From Perca fluviatilis (taxonomy: Eukaryota > Chordata > Actinopteri > Perciformes > Percidae): DNA of 64,000 nucleotides. Shown here one piece after another: positions 35,384-45,575 of the stretch. Where the stretch lies: contig NC_053118.1 of the NCBI RefSeq assembly GCF_010015445.1, positions 7,501,781-7,565,780 of the forward strand, written 5' to 3'. A model generated the notes under the pieces. That model was not told the origin of the DNA and did no database searches. It saw only the letters and a program-made list of their open reading frames with translations. The position numbers were made by a program, and so were the translations under genes. Positions within the stretch are counted from its first letter, which is position 1; the number at the start of each line of letters is the position of its first letter.

Positions 35384-35783
35384 GATATAGGGAGGAGGTT
35401 ACTGTCACTTTGGTATGTGGGATTTTGATGGATGACCTTTTGACCTGGGGGGTCAAGAGGTCACGACCTGTCAGAAAGTGATTGATGCCTTCCAGGTGTG
35501 TGTGACTGGTCTGTTCTGAAAGCTTCTAGAAGGAAGGCGTGTCCCGGAAATGACGTGTGTTAAGTGATGCAATGAGGGCGTCACAGGAAGTAGAAAAATG
35601 TTTCATTTACATGATCCAATGAGCGTTAGAGATGAAATATCCGGATGTTTTTGAAATGATCCAGTGAGAGAAGAGGGGTGTAGCGCTAATTTTGAGCATA
35701 AAAAGGGTTTCTTCCCGCTTGAAACAGAGAAAGATAGGTTTTTCATTCTACACACAGCATGAATGTAAGTTTGAGTAACACAA
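35384..35783 (+). repeat. Left terminal inverted repeat of Polinton A
   Basis: From GATATAGGGAGGAGGTTACT to GCATGAATGTAAGTTTGAGT. It matches the reverse complement of about 49745-50140 with scattered differences. It includes the conserved words CTTTGGTATGTGGGATTTTG and CCTTCCAGGTGTGTGTGAC. Confidence 0.93.
35697..35770 (+). promoter_or_regulatory. Inward-facing TATA-like promoter and splice donor in the left inverted repeat
   Basis: CATAAAAAGG at 35697-35706 is followed about 55 bases later by ATGAAT directly joined to a consensus splice donor GTAAGT (35765-35770). The same arrangement is conserved in the right inverted repeat facing inward. It could start a spliced leader that joins the small exons downstream; the candidate acceptor is CATTCAG at 36062-36068. 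Promoter function is inferred. Confidence 0.5.
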
Positions 35784-36078
35784 ATGCGTTTGAAATGAGC
35801 CAATGACCAAGAATTAAATCAAGTATCTTTACACTCTTTGGAGCAGAGAGCAGAACGTGTGTAAGGCAGGGTTGTAAAATAGGAATGTGTAAGTGTCCTC
35901 TTACAACAGGCCAAGGAAGTGTCTGAGCCCCCAAAAAGTCTGCACACCCGCACTAATGCTCGCCCCTAAATAGGCAATAAAGTGTTTACCACATGTTTGG
36001 AAGAAACATGTGCTTCATTCAGCCTACTCTCCCACTCGGCTTTGCATACAGACCGTCACTTCATTCAGAGGAGTCAAA

Positions 36079-36884
36079 ATGATTCAGTCACAGTACTTTT
36101 CAGGTGAGTTCTACATTATTATTATGGATTAATTAATTATTAATGCCAAGTGTGTTGAAATATTCCGGGTCAACCATTATGACTGTTCTTCCTAACAGAA
36201 ATCAATGACGAGGACTTTAGAGATATCGTAATCACAGATGACGATTTTGGTAGGTTATTTATACCATTTAATGCTTTATGTATCAAGGTAATAAATAACT
36301 GATCCTATGTTGTCTTTTCTCTCCCCAAAGGCGTGATAGATGACAGAGGCGTTGCATATAACAATCAAAATCCAGCAGTCTTTACAGGGGTTATTGAAAT
36401 TGAGGAGGTAATGCCTGAAGAAAGACCACGGGCCAACGGGCAGCCAATTGTGCTGCGAGACGTCCCCACCATCATGATTGAAACAGAATTTAGGCAGCCG
36501 GTACAGCATATGCAGTCAAGAGATGAAAACGCTGGGCACCCCACGGCTACCCTACAAATGACTGCCGGTAAGGCCTTTCATATTATTTATATTATACCTG
36601 CAACTGGGTAGATGTGAGATAGAGGGAGACAAATATTATTTATATTATACCTGTAAATGGGTGGATGGGCATCTGAGCAGCAACGGGAAATAGTTGAACA
36701 GAACATTACAGAGACCATCTCTGTGCAAACTCAAACTCAGGACGCGGGTAAGTGCTTTTAAGTTATACCTGTTACTGCAGATGCATGGTTTTTGTTCATT
36801 TTTAAAACATTACAATGTAAGATGGGAAAGAGCAGGGGTGTGAGAGATTGACCATCTGGTTGGGTGATGGTTGGGTAACCAAAT

Positions 36885-36982
<98 letters not shown>

Positions 36983-37462
36983 GAGCAAGTCAGGTAGGGG
37001 GGAGAGAGAGAGAGAGAGAGAGAGTTATTCAGACTTTCGCTCATTATTATCTCATTATTTTCCAAATTAACAGAGATTGAACCTGAACCTGTCGCCAGGA
37101 CCGTGCATCCCACTGTACGATTCAGAGGTAATTATTATTTATATATGTATATATTATTGTATTGATAATTAAATATATAATTAAAGATGTATATTCTCTA
37201 AATTTTATGAAAGGACGGAGGGGTATTCATCGAGTGAGATATGTCAGGGAGAGGCCTGAACCCGGCAGAGGTAATTATTATTTACATATCTTAGTATTAT
37301 TGTATCGATAATTAAATATATTTAAAAGGTATTTTCTCTGATTTTACGACAGATGCTGTACTGAGGGGCAATCGCCGAGCCCAGAGAGTGAGAGATCCGG
37401 AAAGCAAGTTGGAGATCCTACAAAAGCTGCTGACAATTGTGCAGACAATTGTTCAAATGTAA
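36079..37462 (+). CDS. Polinton A small multi-exon gene, function unknown
   Basis: Exons at 36079-36103, 36199-36249, 36331-36567, possibly 36678-36748, then 37074-37127, 37214-37270 and 37353-37462. Every firm junction has AG/GT boundaries and phase 1, so single exons can be skipped without changing frame. The N-terminal half is acidic (EINDEDFRDIVITDDD). The C-terminal half is Arg-rich (RRGIHRVRYVRERPEPGR) and ends in a short Leu/Ile-rich helix-like tail. The fourth exon has good coding continuity but its acceptor phase does not fit, so it may be skipped or carry an indel. The intron before the fifth exon contains the (TG)n and (AG)n tracts. No known family is recognised. The split acidic/basic charge may suit a DNA- or terminus-binding role, which is speculation. 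Confidence 0.6.
36884..37024 (+). repeat. (TG)n microsatellite followed by (AG)n
   Basis: About 48 TG units (to 36980) and, after a 22-base spacer, about 11 AG units, all within an intron of the small spliced gene. Cys/Val repeat frames across it are artefacts. Confidence 0.97.
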
Positions 37463-37535
37463 AAGTTGTAAGGTGTTAGCTGTGACATTTTGTTTTATTT
37501 TATTTTATTTTATTTTATTTTTAATCACATGCAAA

Positions 37536-40500
37536 ATGGAGCCTGACCAGTCTTGTATAATTCCCATACAATTAGTTATTGCTGTAGACAATGTAAACGG
37601 GGATCCACTGCGTTTTGTAACACCAGCGCTTGCTGAAGCCATCCAAGAGTTAAATCATAATAATCCCCACCCAGACAATCGTCCTGATCAACCTCATTTA
37701 AATAACGGCAGCACAGAGACAGCACAACCAGAGCCTGCGAGTGATTACTTTCAGCCGTTAGAAAGGGCCTTACAAGAGCTTGATAATCATAACCATAATG
37801 ACATTCAACCGGTAGAAAATACCTTATTACAAGAGATTGAGAACCATGACATTCCCCCGTTAGAAAACCCCTTACCGCCAATAGACCCCCATGACATTCA
37901 GTCGAGGAGACGCGATCGCTTTGGGAATTTGGAATTCCGTCAGACCTTTAAAGTACCTCCCATAGCGAACGTCGGGGATTTGGCGCAATTTTATGAAGAT
38001 GTTTTGAATCATTTTAACGCCTTAGCTGAGAGAGTGAGACCTGAGGTTAGACCTAATGACATCGTACAGGTTGAAATAATAGCGGAAAATGCACAGGAAC
38101 ACGATATCATTCAAGTCGGTGATACGGGCGTTGACTTTCAGAACGTTTTTGAAGGGTTACTGGAGAGATTGATACAATCTAACAGAGAGCTAGACGCTGA
38201 CTCCCCACTGGAAGTAGTCATTCAAGTTGTCAAAAATCCTAGGGGCGGTGCTGGTGATAAGCGAAAACTTAAAAAAACTCTGGTCAGCGAGATCGTTAAT
38301 AAGAAAAAAAAACACTTGCATGTAGTGCCCAACGTAAACAATAAACTATGCTTTACCATCAGCTTGGCTCTGCTCATCAACACAGACTTCACCTACATAC
38401 AAGCCGTCGAGCACGCTAGAGAGCTTCATCATTTAGCGGGTCTGACCGAGGCCACCGCAGTAGCTCTCAGTCACATCAATAAATTTGAACAGATAGTAAA
38501 CCGGAAAATTGTAGTCTTTTACAGAGACGCAGAGGACCGCGCTCTCTCGCATTTTGAAACACAATACCCAAAGTCTGACCAGCCAGTGTTTCTATTCCTG
38601 CTTAACGAGCATTATTATGGAATAAAAAATCTTAAAGGGTTTTTAGGGGTTGATAATGTATGTCATTACTGTTACCGAGGTTACTGCCGGAGCGAGTCCC
38701 ACTCTTGTCCGGGTCATTGCAATCTCTGTTTCGATCCTACATGCGATACTGCGTACAGTGAGCCTGTATACTGCGCAGATTGCAACAGGACTTCTCGTAC
38801 ACGCGCGTGTTACGTTAAACACAAAAAGTCTTTGAATGACACGACCCTCAGTACATGTCAGAAGATTCACAAATGTTCAAATTGCAAATATCTCTTCTCC
38901 GCTAGTACAGAGCACAAATGCATGAACCTCAAATGTAAAGTGTGTGGTGTCCACAAAGGTGACGAGCCACACCAGTGCTACATACAACCGGTGAAATTTC
39001 AAGAAAATCAGACCCAAGATATCTTCTTTTACGATTTTGAAACATTTGTCAATGACAAGGGAGAACACATGCCCTACCTCGTGTGTGCCGAATCGCTACA
39101 GGGTGAAAAATGGATGTCCTACGGCTTAGACTGCGTCGAGAAGTTTCTCATGAAGTTCAGGAAACCTCAATATAAAAAAGCTACATTTATCGCACACAAT
39201 GCTAGAGGTTTTGACAGCTACCTAATCCTCAGAGGCCTGATGGATTTAGGAATGATCCCGTCGCTTGTCATGCAAGGCAGCAAAATAATCTGTTTTACAG
39301 AAACAGATTATCTGCTAAGGTTTATCGATTCCCTGTCCTTTCTTACCATGAAACTCGCCGCTATGCCGAAAGCATTAGGATTTGCAGATCAATCAAAGGG
39401 CTTCTTTCCCCACAAATTTAGCAAAGAGAAGCATCTAAAATATATTGGGCCTTACCCGCCGCCGGCAGATTATGATGTAGAAAGCATGTCCGCGGCTCAG
39501 CAAACCGAGTTTTACAGCTGGTACAAAGAAGCATCGAGGGGTGTTTTTAACTTTGAGAAAGAGGCAGTTTTTTACTGTCAAAACGACACAAATATTCTGC
39601 GCGAAGGATGCATGAAATTCAGAGAGGAATTTGTAGGGGAGACGCACGTGGATCCTTTCAGCTGCGTCACAATTTCCTCGGCATCAATGAAAGTATTTCT
39701 CACAAATTTCCTGGTTGAAAAGACACTGGGTATTCCTTCGCCCGACGATTACAGGCGTCAGTTCAAAAAATTCTCGAGCTGCTCAATTCAATGGCTGGAA
39801 TGGTTAATGTATTCAAAAAACATTTTCATTCAGCATGCTCTAAACCGCGGGGAAAAGAAAATTGGTACGTATTTTGTCGACGGTTACGCCGCCATAGAGG
39901 GGTTATTCTGCGCCTTTGAATTTCAAGGATGTTTTTATCATGGCTGTCCTACTTGTTTCCGACCCCACGATATCTGCCCTATGACAGGGCTCGCCTTTGA
40001 GGAAATGCATTCGGCTAGCCAGGAGAAGCTGCATCAGTTGAGGTCCACGCATGGAGTGCATACAGAGGTGATGACGGAGCATGCGTGGACTCTGATGAAA
40101 AAAACACACACGGGGGTGCGAGAGTTTATGAAGAAATATGATCCACCTGAACCTCTGGCTCCTCGAGCCGCACTGTACGGGGGGCGTACCAGCGCGCTGA
40201 GGCTACGGTACACTGCAGGTGCAGACGAATCTGTGCATTATGTAGATGTTACGTCATTGTATCCGTACGTTAACGCAACAGGCTCATACCCTTTAGGCCA
40301 TCCGGTAATAATTCACAGAGATTTTGACGAAATTGAAAACTACTTTGGGCTGATCAGAGCAACCGTGATTCCCCCAAGAGGTCTGTATTTTCCCGGTTTA
40401 CCTTATAAAACAGCTCAAGGTAAATTAGTGTTCACACTCTGTCGTACATGCTCAGAGACTAATAATCAGAGCGACTCATGTAGTCATTATGACGATGCCA

Positions 40501-41510
40501 GAGCTCTGACTGGAGTTTGGGTCAGTGCAGAGCTGCACAGAGCGGTACAGATGGGTTACAAGGTGTCGAAACTTTCTGAGGTCTGGCACTTTGAGTCACA
40601 GAGCAGCACGCTTTTTATCGAGTACATTCACACCTTTTTGAAGGGTAAACAGGAAGCTTCAGGCTTTCCGGCGGAGGCCGTGGACGATGAGAGTAGGAAA
40701 AAATACATCAGAGACTACGAATTGCATCAAGGCATCAGGTTAAACCCAGAAAAAATTGAGACAAATCCGGCAAAGAGACAGGTGTCCAAGGCTTGTCTGA
40801 ACGGCTTTTGGGGCAAGTTTGCGCAGAGAAGTAATTTGGTTCAAACCACACTCGTCAAGTCGGCCGAACACTTTTTCACTTTAGTGTTTTCTGGACAATA
40901 CACTCTAAAACACGTGTCGTTTTTACCAACAAACCGCGGCGACGTAGCACTGATTCAGTGGTTGTATAATGACAGGTGTGTAGTCCCCCCAGGTCGAAGC
41001 AGTAATGTTTTCATCGCTGCGTTTACCACCGCTTACGGGCGTCTGAAATTGTACAGTTATTTAGAAAGGCTGCAACAGAACATTCTCTACGTAGACACGG
41101 ACAGCTTGATCTATGTGATAAAAGAAAATGAGACGCCTCTGGAGCTGGGTAATTATCTCGGTGACCTCACGGATGAATTACGCGGCGACACAATACATGA
41201 CTTTGTAGCCGCGGGTCCAAAGAGCTACGCCTACCAGACCAAAAATGAGAAAAAAGTGGTGATGAAAGTTAAAGGTATTACACAGACGCGAGAATGCAGT
41301 GAACTGATCAATTTTGACAGCACAAAAGAATTGGTCGAAGGCTATCTTGAGGGGTCTAAGGAAAGATTCCTTGAAACGCCGCAACAGACTATAAAACGTG
41401 ATAAAAACGGATTTCTGTTGAAAAACGCTACATTCAAGAAAAAGTTTAGAGTCGTGTACGACAAGAGACGGGTATTTCCTGACGGTACAACTCTGCCTTT
41501 TGGTTATTAG
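37536..41510 (+). CDS. Protein-primed family B DNA polymerase of Polinton A, intact
   Basis: 1,324 residues from the first in-frame ATG. It replicates linear element DNA using a terminal-protein primer, as in other Polintons and adenoviruses. Seen directly: an acidic, low-complexity N-terminus; a Cys/His-rich zinc-binding region (about residues 376-481, CHYCYRGYC onward); Exo I with D500 and E502 (FYDFETF); Exo II with D560 (ARGFDSY); Exo III with Y680 and D684 (YCQND); palm motif A with D904 (DVTSLYP); motif B with K1085 (KACLNGFWGKF); and motif C with D1187 and D1189 (YVDTDS). All catalytic residues are present, and length is in the usual range for Maverick polymerases. Five bases separate its stop from the ATPase start. 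The open frame extends 33 codons upstream without ATG; I chose the ATG at 37536. Confidence 0.97.
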   Translation: MEPDQSCIIPIQLVIAVDNVNGDPLRFVTPALAEAIQELNHNNPHPDNRPDQPHLNNGSTETAQPEPASDYFQPLERALQELDNHNHNDIQPVENTLLQEIENHDIPPLENPLPPIDPHDIQSRRRDRFGNLEFRQTFKVPPIANVGDLAQFYEDVLNHFNALAERVRPEVRPNDIVQVEIIAENAQEHDIIQVGDTGVDFQNVFEGLLERLIQSNRELDADSPLEVVIQVVKNPRGGAGDKRKLKKTLVSEIVNKKKKHLHVVPNVNNKLCFTISLALLINTDFTYIQAVEHARELHHLAGLTEATAVALSHINKFEQIVNRKIVVFYRDAEDRALSHFETQYPKSDQPVFLFLLNEHYYGIKNLKGFLGVDNVCHYCYRGYCRSESHSCPGHCNLCFDPTCDTAYSEPVYCADCNRTSRTRACYVKHKKSLNDTTLSTCQKIHKCSNCKYLFSASTEHKCMNLKCKVCGVHKGDEPHQCYIQPVKFQENQTQDIFFYDFETFVNDKGEHMPYLVCAESLQGEKWMSYGLDCVEKFLMKFRKPQYKKATFIAHNARGFDSYLILRGLMDLGMIPSLVMQGSKIICFTETDYLLRFIDSLSFLTMKLAAMPKALGFADQSKGFFPHKFSKEKHLKYIGPYPPPADYDVESMSAAQQTEFYSWYKEASRGVFNFEKEAVFYCQNDTNILREGCMKFREEFVGETHVDPFSCVTISSASMKVFLTNFLVEKTLGIPSPDDYRRQFKKFSSCSIQWLEWLMYSKNIFIQHALNRGEKKIGTYFVDGYAAIEGLFCAFEFQGCFYHGCPTCFRPHDICPMTGLAFEEMHSASQEKLHQLRSTHGVHTEVMTEHAWTLMKKTHTGVREFMKKYDPPEPLAPRAALYGGRTSALRLRYTAGADESVHYVDVTSLYPYVNATGSYPLGHPVIIHRDFDEIENYFGLIRATVIPPRGLYFPGLPYKTAQGKLVFTLCRTCSETNNQSDSCSHYDDARALTGVWVSAELHRAVQMGYKVSKLSEVWHFESQSSTLFIEYIHTFLKGKQEASGFPAEAVDDESRKKYIRDYELHQGIRLNPEKIETNPAKRQVSKACLNGFWGKFAQRSNLVQTTLVKSAEHFFTLVFSGQYTLKHVSFLPTNRGDVALIQWLYNDRCVVPPGRSSNVFIAAFTTAYGRLKLYSYLERLQQNILYVDTDSLIYVIKENETPLELGNYLGDLTDELRGDTIHDFVAAGPKSYAYQTKNEKKVVMKVKGITQTRECSELINFDSTKELVEGYLEGSKERFLETPQQTIKRDKNGFLLKNATFKKKFRVVYDKRRVFPDGTTLPFGY

Positions 41511-41514
41511 CTGC

Positions 41515-42183
41515 ATGATGGAGCAGATTGATTTTGATCCAAGACTAAAGGTTCCATTTTCATGTTTGGTAGTGGGCCCAAGTGGTTGTGGTAAAACCTA
41601 TTTTATTAAATCTGTACTGGAAAAATGTGAACGTGTGATGGACGCTGTACCAGAAAATATTGTATGGATTTATACAAGTTATCAACCCATGTATGATGAA
41701 ATGAAGAAAATGAATAAAAGAATTACATTTCTGGAAGGACTCCCCGATTCCTTTGACGACACTAATCTGTTTCCTCCTGACCATTCACATCTCGTCATCC
41801 TGGACGACGTCATATTTCAGGCAGGTGACCACCCTGAGGTGGCGAAAATATTCACGCAATACCGACATCACAAAAGGATGAGTGTCATGATGTTGACTCA
41901 AAATGTATTCCATAAAGGTAAATACAGCCGTACAATCAGTTTAAACTGTAATTACCTCGTGCTATTTAAAAACCCCCGCGACCAACTGCAGATGAGGGTA
42001 CTAGCACATCAGATGTTTCCCTCACAAAAACAGTTTTTCCTGGAAAGTTTTCAAGATGCTACAAAGTCAGCGCACGGGTATTTAATTTTGGACCTCACAC
42101 CTTCATGCCCAGAACGTTACAGAGTGCGCACGGGGATACTTCCCCACCAGCAGACGACGGTTTACATCGCTAAAACAAAATAG
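41515..42183 (+). CDS. A32/FtsK-HerA-type genome-packaging ATPase of Polinton A, intact
   Basis: 222 residues. It has Walker A GPSGCGKT at residues 21-28, Walker B HLVILDD with D97-D98, and a Q-rich sensor-type region (MMLTQNVFH). Relatives power DNA packaging into capsids of Polintons, virophages and large DNA viruses. The start follows the polymerase stop by four bases, and a second ATG lies immediately after it. The next gene starts nine bases after this stop, giving a tightly packed plus-strand block. Confidence 0.93.
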   Translation: MMEQIDFDPRLKVPFSCLVVGPSGCGKTYFIKSVLEKCERVMDAVPENIVWIYTSYQPMYDEMKKMNKRITFLEGLPDSFDDTNLFPPDHSHLVILDDVIFQAGDHPEVAKIFTQYRHHKRMSVMMLTQNVFHKGKYSRTISLNCNYLVLFKNPRDQLQMRVLAHQMFPSQKQFFLESFQDATKSAHGYLILDLTPSCPERYRVRTGILPHQQTTVYIAKTK

Positions 42184-42192
42184 ACCTTCATT

Positions 42193-43328
42193 ATGTCGGA
42201 GCGGTTAAAAAGGAACGCTTTGTTACTAAAAGCCTTGTACCACGCGAAGCCTTCAAAGCGCAAAGACATTTTAAAACACTGCTCACCTGATTTTCTGCAG
42301 GCCTTGTGCGAATTATCTCTTAATCTTTTGAAAGGGCATCTAAAGGTGTCCCCTTCTCAATACAGACAACTGAAGCGTCAAAAGAATATTATAAGGCTGC
42401 TAGCCGATAAAAAAACCAGCTTAAAGCGTAAACATCAGGTTCTGAAAAAAACAAACTGGGGGTTTTATCCTTCCTCTGCTTTCTGCCGCCGTGCCTATTC
42501 TCGGAAATCTACTAGGTGGGCTGATTCCGAGAAGCTAAGAGGAGAAGAAAAAATTAATAATATGGCTCTAAAGGCTACCAAGAAAATGTATTTGATTTCG
42601 CCCCAGCAGCTGAGTAAAATGACTAGACCAGAGCCATCCATCAGACAGACAGCCGAAGATGATTTGAATGAGAAAATGAGCGCCGTATTAAATGATCCAA
42701 GATTGAATTCGTATGAAAAAGCTAAAAGATACGAAGCGCTGATGTTACGCTATCTCACTTTGCTCAAACAAAGCGAGAAAGAGCGTCATAGGGTTATCCT
42801 CACTCTGCATCCGGATGCGCGCACAAAGTCAACACTCTGCATCCTCATCAGATGCACCAGCTGCCGATGCACCAGTAGATGGTGCTGATGGTGGTGTAGC
42901 AGCAGCATCAGCACCGGACCCCCAATCCCTATTGGATGAGGCTGCAAGCGATGTGATAACAAACCCGCCCCCTGCACGACCGGAAAAACGCTCTCTACAT
43001 TATGCAGAAATTAGCCGCAAATGACGTGAGATGGTCCTCTAAGGGGCGAATTTATTTACAAAGTTCTGTCGTAAAGGCTCTCATATGATAGATTTATTCA
43101 AAAATCTATCGCAGCCTAATAAGAAGAAGAAAACCCAAACAATGCCAAAAGGATGGACTAGTTTCTTAAATACTTTGTCAGTGCTCAACATTCCCGGTTT
43201 CGATGGTGAAAAATCCGCAAGCGCGTGAACAGTAGCTACAGACAACTCAGAATGGACGGAGATGGTTTTGAAAAAAAATCACCGCGTCAAAAAGACAAAA
43301 ATCCCCAAGATGGTCTACATGGGATTAA
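42193..43328 (+). pseudogene. Conserved Polinton virion-type basic protein, copy A, frame broken
   Basis: Starts MSERLKRNALLLKAL, followed by helix-rich basic sequence and a C-terminal region with LTLLKQSEKE. The continuous frame stops at 42888. The rest, up to about 43328, is present in other frames, with at least two more indels relative to copy B. Both copies also look shifted locally around 42450-42520, where another frame is hydrophobic and Gly-rich. This family is regularly next to polymerase and ATPase in animal Mavericks. A role as an internal or minor virion protein is an inference. Confidence 0.7.
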
Positions 43329-43375
43329 GGTTTTAAACTTGTAAATGAAGAGAATTTCCGTACACTGTCATTTTC

Positions 43376-43391
43376 AATAAAGCATTTTATT
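43376..43391. terminator. Overlapping convergent polyadenylation signals, Polinton A
   Basis: AATAAA on the plus strand at 43376-43381 is separated by four bases from AATAAA on the minus strand (43386-43391). They serve the two gene blocks that meet here. The arrangement is repeated exactly in copy B. Confidence 0.75.
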
Positions 43392-43439
43392 AATCACAAG
43401 TTTATGGTTACGAGCGTTGTTGTTTTTTTGTTGTTTCTT

Positions 43440-43820
43440 ACAAGTGATAACAATCTTTAAACATTTTCAGAGAGCATACACTATGATGAAAAGATTCTGG
43501 AGCGGTTACGAGCGACGCATCTTTGATATTTATTACAAAAGTAGATACCATGCGGTCGTTTTTATAGACACCGTCAGCATGATACAACCCCAAAATGTTA
43601 GCATAAGATAAACCGCATGATTCTTTTAATGACTTTCCAAAATTGTAAAATGCACGCTAAAAGGTAATGATGAATCTGCCGAAAAAAAAGAGTCGAAAGT
43701 GTTCACTCATCCTAGCAGCGACAGTTCGCACATGCGGGACATAAAATGTAAAAAAGAATTTGGTAAAGCTGACAAGCCCAGTCGCCGCAATGTTTTCCTA
43801 TTATTATCCATTTCATTAAT
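43440..43820 (-). pseudogene. Adenain-like cysteine protease of Polinton A, heavily corrupted
   Basis: Corresponds to the protease of copy B (59310-59766), but contains indels and an unalignable central stretch, so only the C-terminal part around the CG-containing active-site region can be followed (43440-43620 minus strand). In intact relatives the enzyme cleaves capsid precursors. Confidence 0.55.
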
Positions 43821-43824
43821 ACGC

Positions 43825-45124
43825 ATCCAACAACACCTGTCTTTTAGAGTTGATCTCCAGAATGGAATACGTGGCTATAACGTTAATATATTACGTTTGT
43901 GTGTAAGGCGGAAGGACCCTGAAGCGCATTTCAAGACGTAAAATTCCTTAGGAAATGGGCGCCGAGTCGCTGTCTTCGTTCGCCTCCCAGATTGAACACC
44001 AACAAAGAATAACCTCGTTAAATTCCCTTACGGGTAATGCTAAGAGGCAGATCCTTGAGGTGTCTCCCCAGTAGATGTAAACATGTTGTAATATTCTCTA
44101 ACTGAGCTGCCTGTGTTGAAACGCGGGCTGGAAGGCTTAGCAGGCAGCTGCCTCCCATCCTGACACAGTGCAAGATATTCAATGTCATTATGAAGAAAGT
44201 TAAACGGGGATAGGTCCCTTCTTCCTGAAAAAGAATCTACTCGAACCATGGCTAAAGCTAGATAGCGAGGCGCATAGCACCCAGAAATAGGTTTTCCTGG
44301 TTACAGATCCTGGAATTTTCCGGTATGGAATAGGTCTTCACACACACGCGTGAGAGCCGGATAAAGAGCATTTCCTTTCATCAGGGCCGGCGTGACCCAG
44401 ACGTATAGCGCGGGGAAACGGTGACCTTTTAACAAACAGCGGCGCGATATTATCTTTAGACAGAACTCGAATCACGCAGCCCCATAAGACAAAATGCATC
44501 GTTATTACGGATCAGTTTAATTCTCAAATCAACAGAGTTTAACATCAGTCTTTCGGCAGAAAAATATGTCACTATGTAATGGGCCCAAAAGGTCCACTTC
44601 CGGCAGATTCTGCGCTGAATTGACCTCTCTGGACTAACCCTCTGTTAGGACCATTATTTATTACCACCGGAATCCATGGCTCTCGGTGTCTTTTGTAAAA
44701 CAGAACGGGCGCTTAAATTGACTCTTTAACGTGTCGTCTGAAAAGTTGAGCAAAGTTTCTATAATCGCTCGATATGATGACGTTGCACTTGACTGGGAAA
44801 TTAATCTATCCCCAGAATAACGTCGCATTGACTGAAAATTGTATTCAGCGGGTAGTTGATGAGCCCAACTGCTGTATCTGGTGGGATGTTTGACCCATCT
44901 TTCTCTGTAATTTTAACTCTGAGATGAAGCAGCGTGTCGTTTAAATCGAGGTACTTTTCACCGTCTCCAGGTATGTAAAATTCAATCGGAGGAGTCCGAA
45001 AGTGCTGATAACGGCTGGTACTCTTGATATTTTTATCCTCTACGGATAATTGTGTCATGGGAGCTGAAAAGAGGTCCAGCTCGGCCAGGGTACACTCTGC
45101 CGATTTCTGATGTAAGAGGGCCAT
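43825..45124 (-). pseudogene. Major capsid protein (double jelly-roll, hexon-like) of Polinton A, frameshifted
   Basis: The N-terminal 107 codons (44801-45124) are open: MALLHQKSAECTLAELDLF, then PPIEFYIPGDG and INYPLNTIFSQCDV, all typical of Maverick capsid N-termini. The C-terminal part is recognisable near 44040-44249 (SGRRDLSPFNFLHND). Between them several single-base gaps disrupt the frame. The break that ends the first open part falls in a C run (four here, five in copy B). Length and position fit the family. Confidence 0.85.
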
Positions 45125-45575
45125 TGTTTGGCAACGTTAAAATATGTCGGAGCTCTGTGCAGACTTCCTTCTCTTCGAGCGCGTCTCCTGACTGATTTGC
45201 TCCGCTTTAGCAGGCTGGCGCTTTTAAATGCAGCCGAAACAACCCTCTCACCTGGCGGACGTTTCCTTTCTAATGCGACAGAGACCATAATACCGCGCGC
45301 TTCTTGGTTTTTGTTCTCGTGCAGTTTCCCCATAAATCCTTTCACTGCATCTGATGCAATGTTTGTAGCGGCTGTTTTAAGATGCGGTTTTGCTACAGCG
45401 AAACCTTTTCTTAGCAGAGGGGCTACAAAGCGAAACAGCTTTTGAAAATATTGTGCCTATACCTGAACCGTATAACCGGAGCTCCATAAAACCGGTAACG
45501 CTACCCCTACTTGTCCTTCATAGTAGGCCACAAAACGGCGAGGGTCTTCTTTGATATGAAGCATCTTACAAAGAA
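45125..45575 (-). pseudogene. Small Gly-rich/basic Polinton protein between the capsid genes, copy A, frameshifted
   Basis: Lies between minor and major capsid genes. One frame reads KGFMGKLHENKNQEARG. The upstream part is in another frame and reads as a Tyr/Gly-rich then hydrophobic-basic stretch. In animal Mavericks a gene of this position and character is conserved and thought to be a virion core or membrane-active component, which is inference. At least two indels prevent a clean frame. Confidence 0.55.

Noticed and set aside
36758..37113. Cys/Val and His/Thr repeat proteins
   Set aside because: Translations of the TG microsatellite.
37576..40109. Minus-strand ORFs opposite the Polinton polymerase
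   Set aside because: Antisense shadows of the intact polymerase frame, without motifs.
37536..41510. Phage or linear-plasmid origin for the polymerase
   Set aside because: The neighbours (packaging ATPase, Maverick capsid genes, chromodomain integrase, inverted repeats) and the eukaryotic host context fit a Polinton; nothing points to bacteria.
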